From a virus: a DNA stretch of 64,000 bases. The stretch covers positions 61,691-125,690 of the IMG/VR virus record IMGVR_UViG_3300048837_000975. One strand, written 5' to 3'. Below the pieces are notes generated by a model that had not been told where the DNA came from, did not search any database, and saw only the letters and a list, made by a program, of their open reading frames with translations. A program made the translations under genes and the position numbers. This document shows, piece after piece, positions 63,914 to 64,000 of the stretch (positions within the stretch are counted from its first letter, which is position 1; each line of letters begins with the position of its first letter).

Positions 63914-64000
63914 TATACCGCCAGCTCCGCCAGCTCTTTGGCCGCGGCCGCGATCTTCTCGTTCAGCTCCCCAAGGGCTTCGTCGACCATATCCGAGAAG
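63913..64000 (-). CDS. C-terminal fragment of a gene cut by the window edge
   Basis: Open frame from the edge to a TAG at 63915-63913. The visible 28 residues are an Ala/Glu-rich helix ('KIAAAAKELAELAV'). Its stop overlaps a hammerhead ribozyme, like the other genes here. Function cannot be judged. Confidence 0.6.
   Translation of the reverse strand, partial: FSDMVDEALGELNEKIAAAAKELAELAV

Overview
The window looks like part of a large double-stranded DNA bacteriophage genome. It has dense, mostly overlapping genes on long same-strand runs, many tiny genes of unknown function, phage-type primase, recombinase, methyltransferases, RNA ligase, virion-like lytic transglycosylases, and no ribosomal or central-metabolism genes. 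No terminase, portal, HK97-type capsid or tail gene is recognisable in these 64 kb. The host cannot be named from the sequence.

Region 1 (1-4.5 kb, +): a truncated trypsin-like protease, an IbrA/IbrB-like pair (PAPS-reductase-like plus ParB-like), a GIY-YIG nuclease with four tandem modules, and a transglutaminase-like cysteine enzyme. Region 2 (4.5-19.6 kb, +): about twenty consecutive genes, most encoding a protein with one hydrophobic segment at the C-terminus, often followed by a short basic tail. They include LysM, alpha/beta-hydrolase and two SLT proteins, then a very basic histone-like protein. With two beta-rich capsid candidates further on, this could be the proteome of a membrane-containing virion (inference).

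Region 3 (19.6-25.9 kb, +): a capsid-like gene with its own promoter and terminator; a five-unit CRISPR-like mini-array whose promoter sits inside that terminator; a CasPhi (Cas12j) nuclease with intact catalytic D-E-D residues; a regular eight-repeat array; then two more beta-rich candidate capsid genes. All five guides of the mini-array match the neighbouring capsid-like gene, two of them perfectly over 27 and 33 nt, four of five with a TBN-type PAM. This self-targeting device is the most unusual thing in the window.

Region 4 (25.9-46.2 kb, +): small membrane proteins, a J-domain protein, a surface-sugar cluster (three glycosyltransferases, an FkbM methyltransferase, a nucleotidyltransferase), three tandem paralogues, an RNA ligase and three different DNA methyltransferases. 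Region 5 (46.24-46.92 kb): about 650 bases with no gene but with a promoter, a terminator, several strong hairpins and tRNA-like T-arms. Region 6 (46.9-51.5 kb, -): a second modular GIY-YIG protein, a phosphoesterase and small genes. A tyrosine recombinase (+) follows at 51.7 kb.

Region 7 (52.6-64 kb, -): DnaG-type primase, MazG-like protein and about twenty small overlapping genes, then larger genes including a metallopeptidase/VWA protein and its MoxR AAA+ partner. From 59.57 kb to the end, every gene junction carries a type II hammerhead ribozyme (six copies with covarying stems), placed at or shortly after the upstream stop codon. This would cut the polycistronic RNA into single-gene messages. 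Eighteen promoter-like -35/-10 pairs, all but one with 17-bp spacing, were found by eye; several lie so close to the start codon that the messages would be leaderless.
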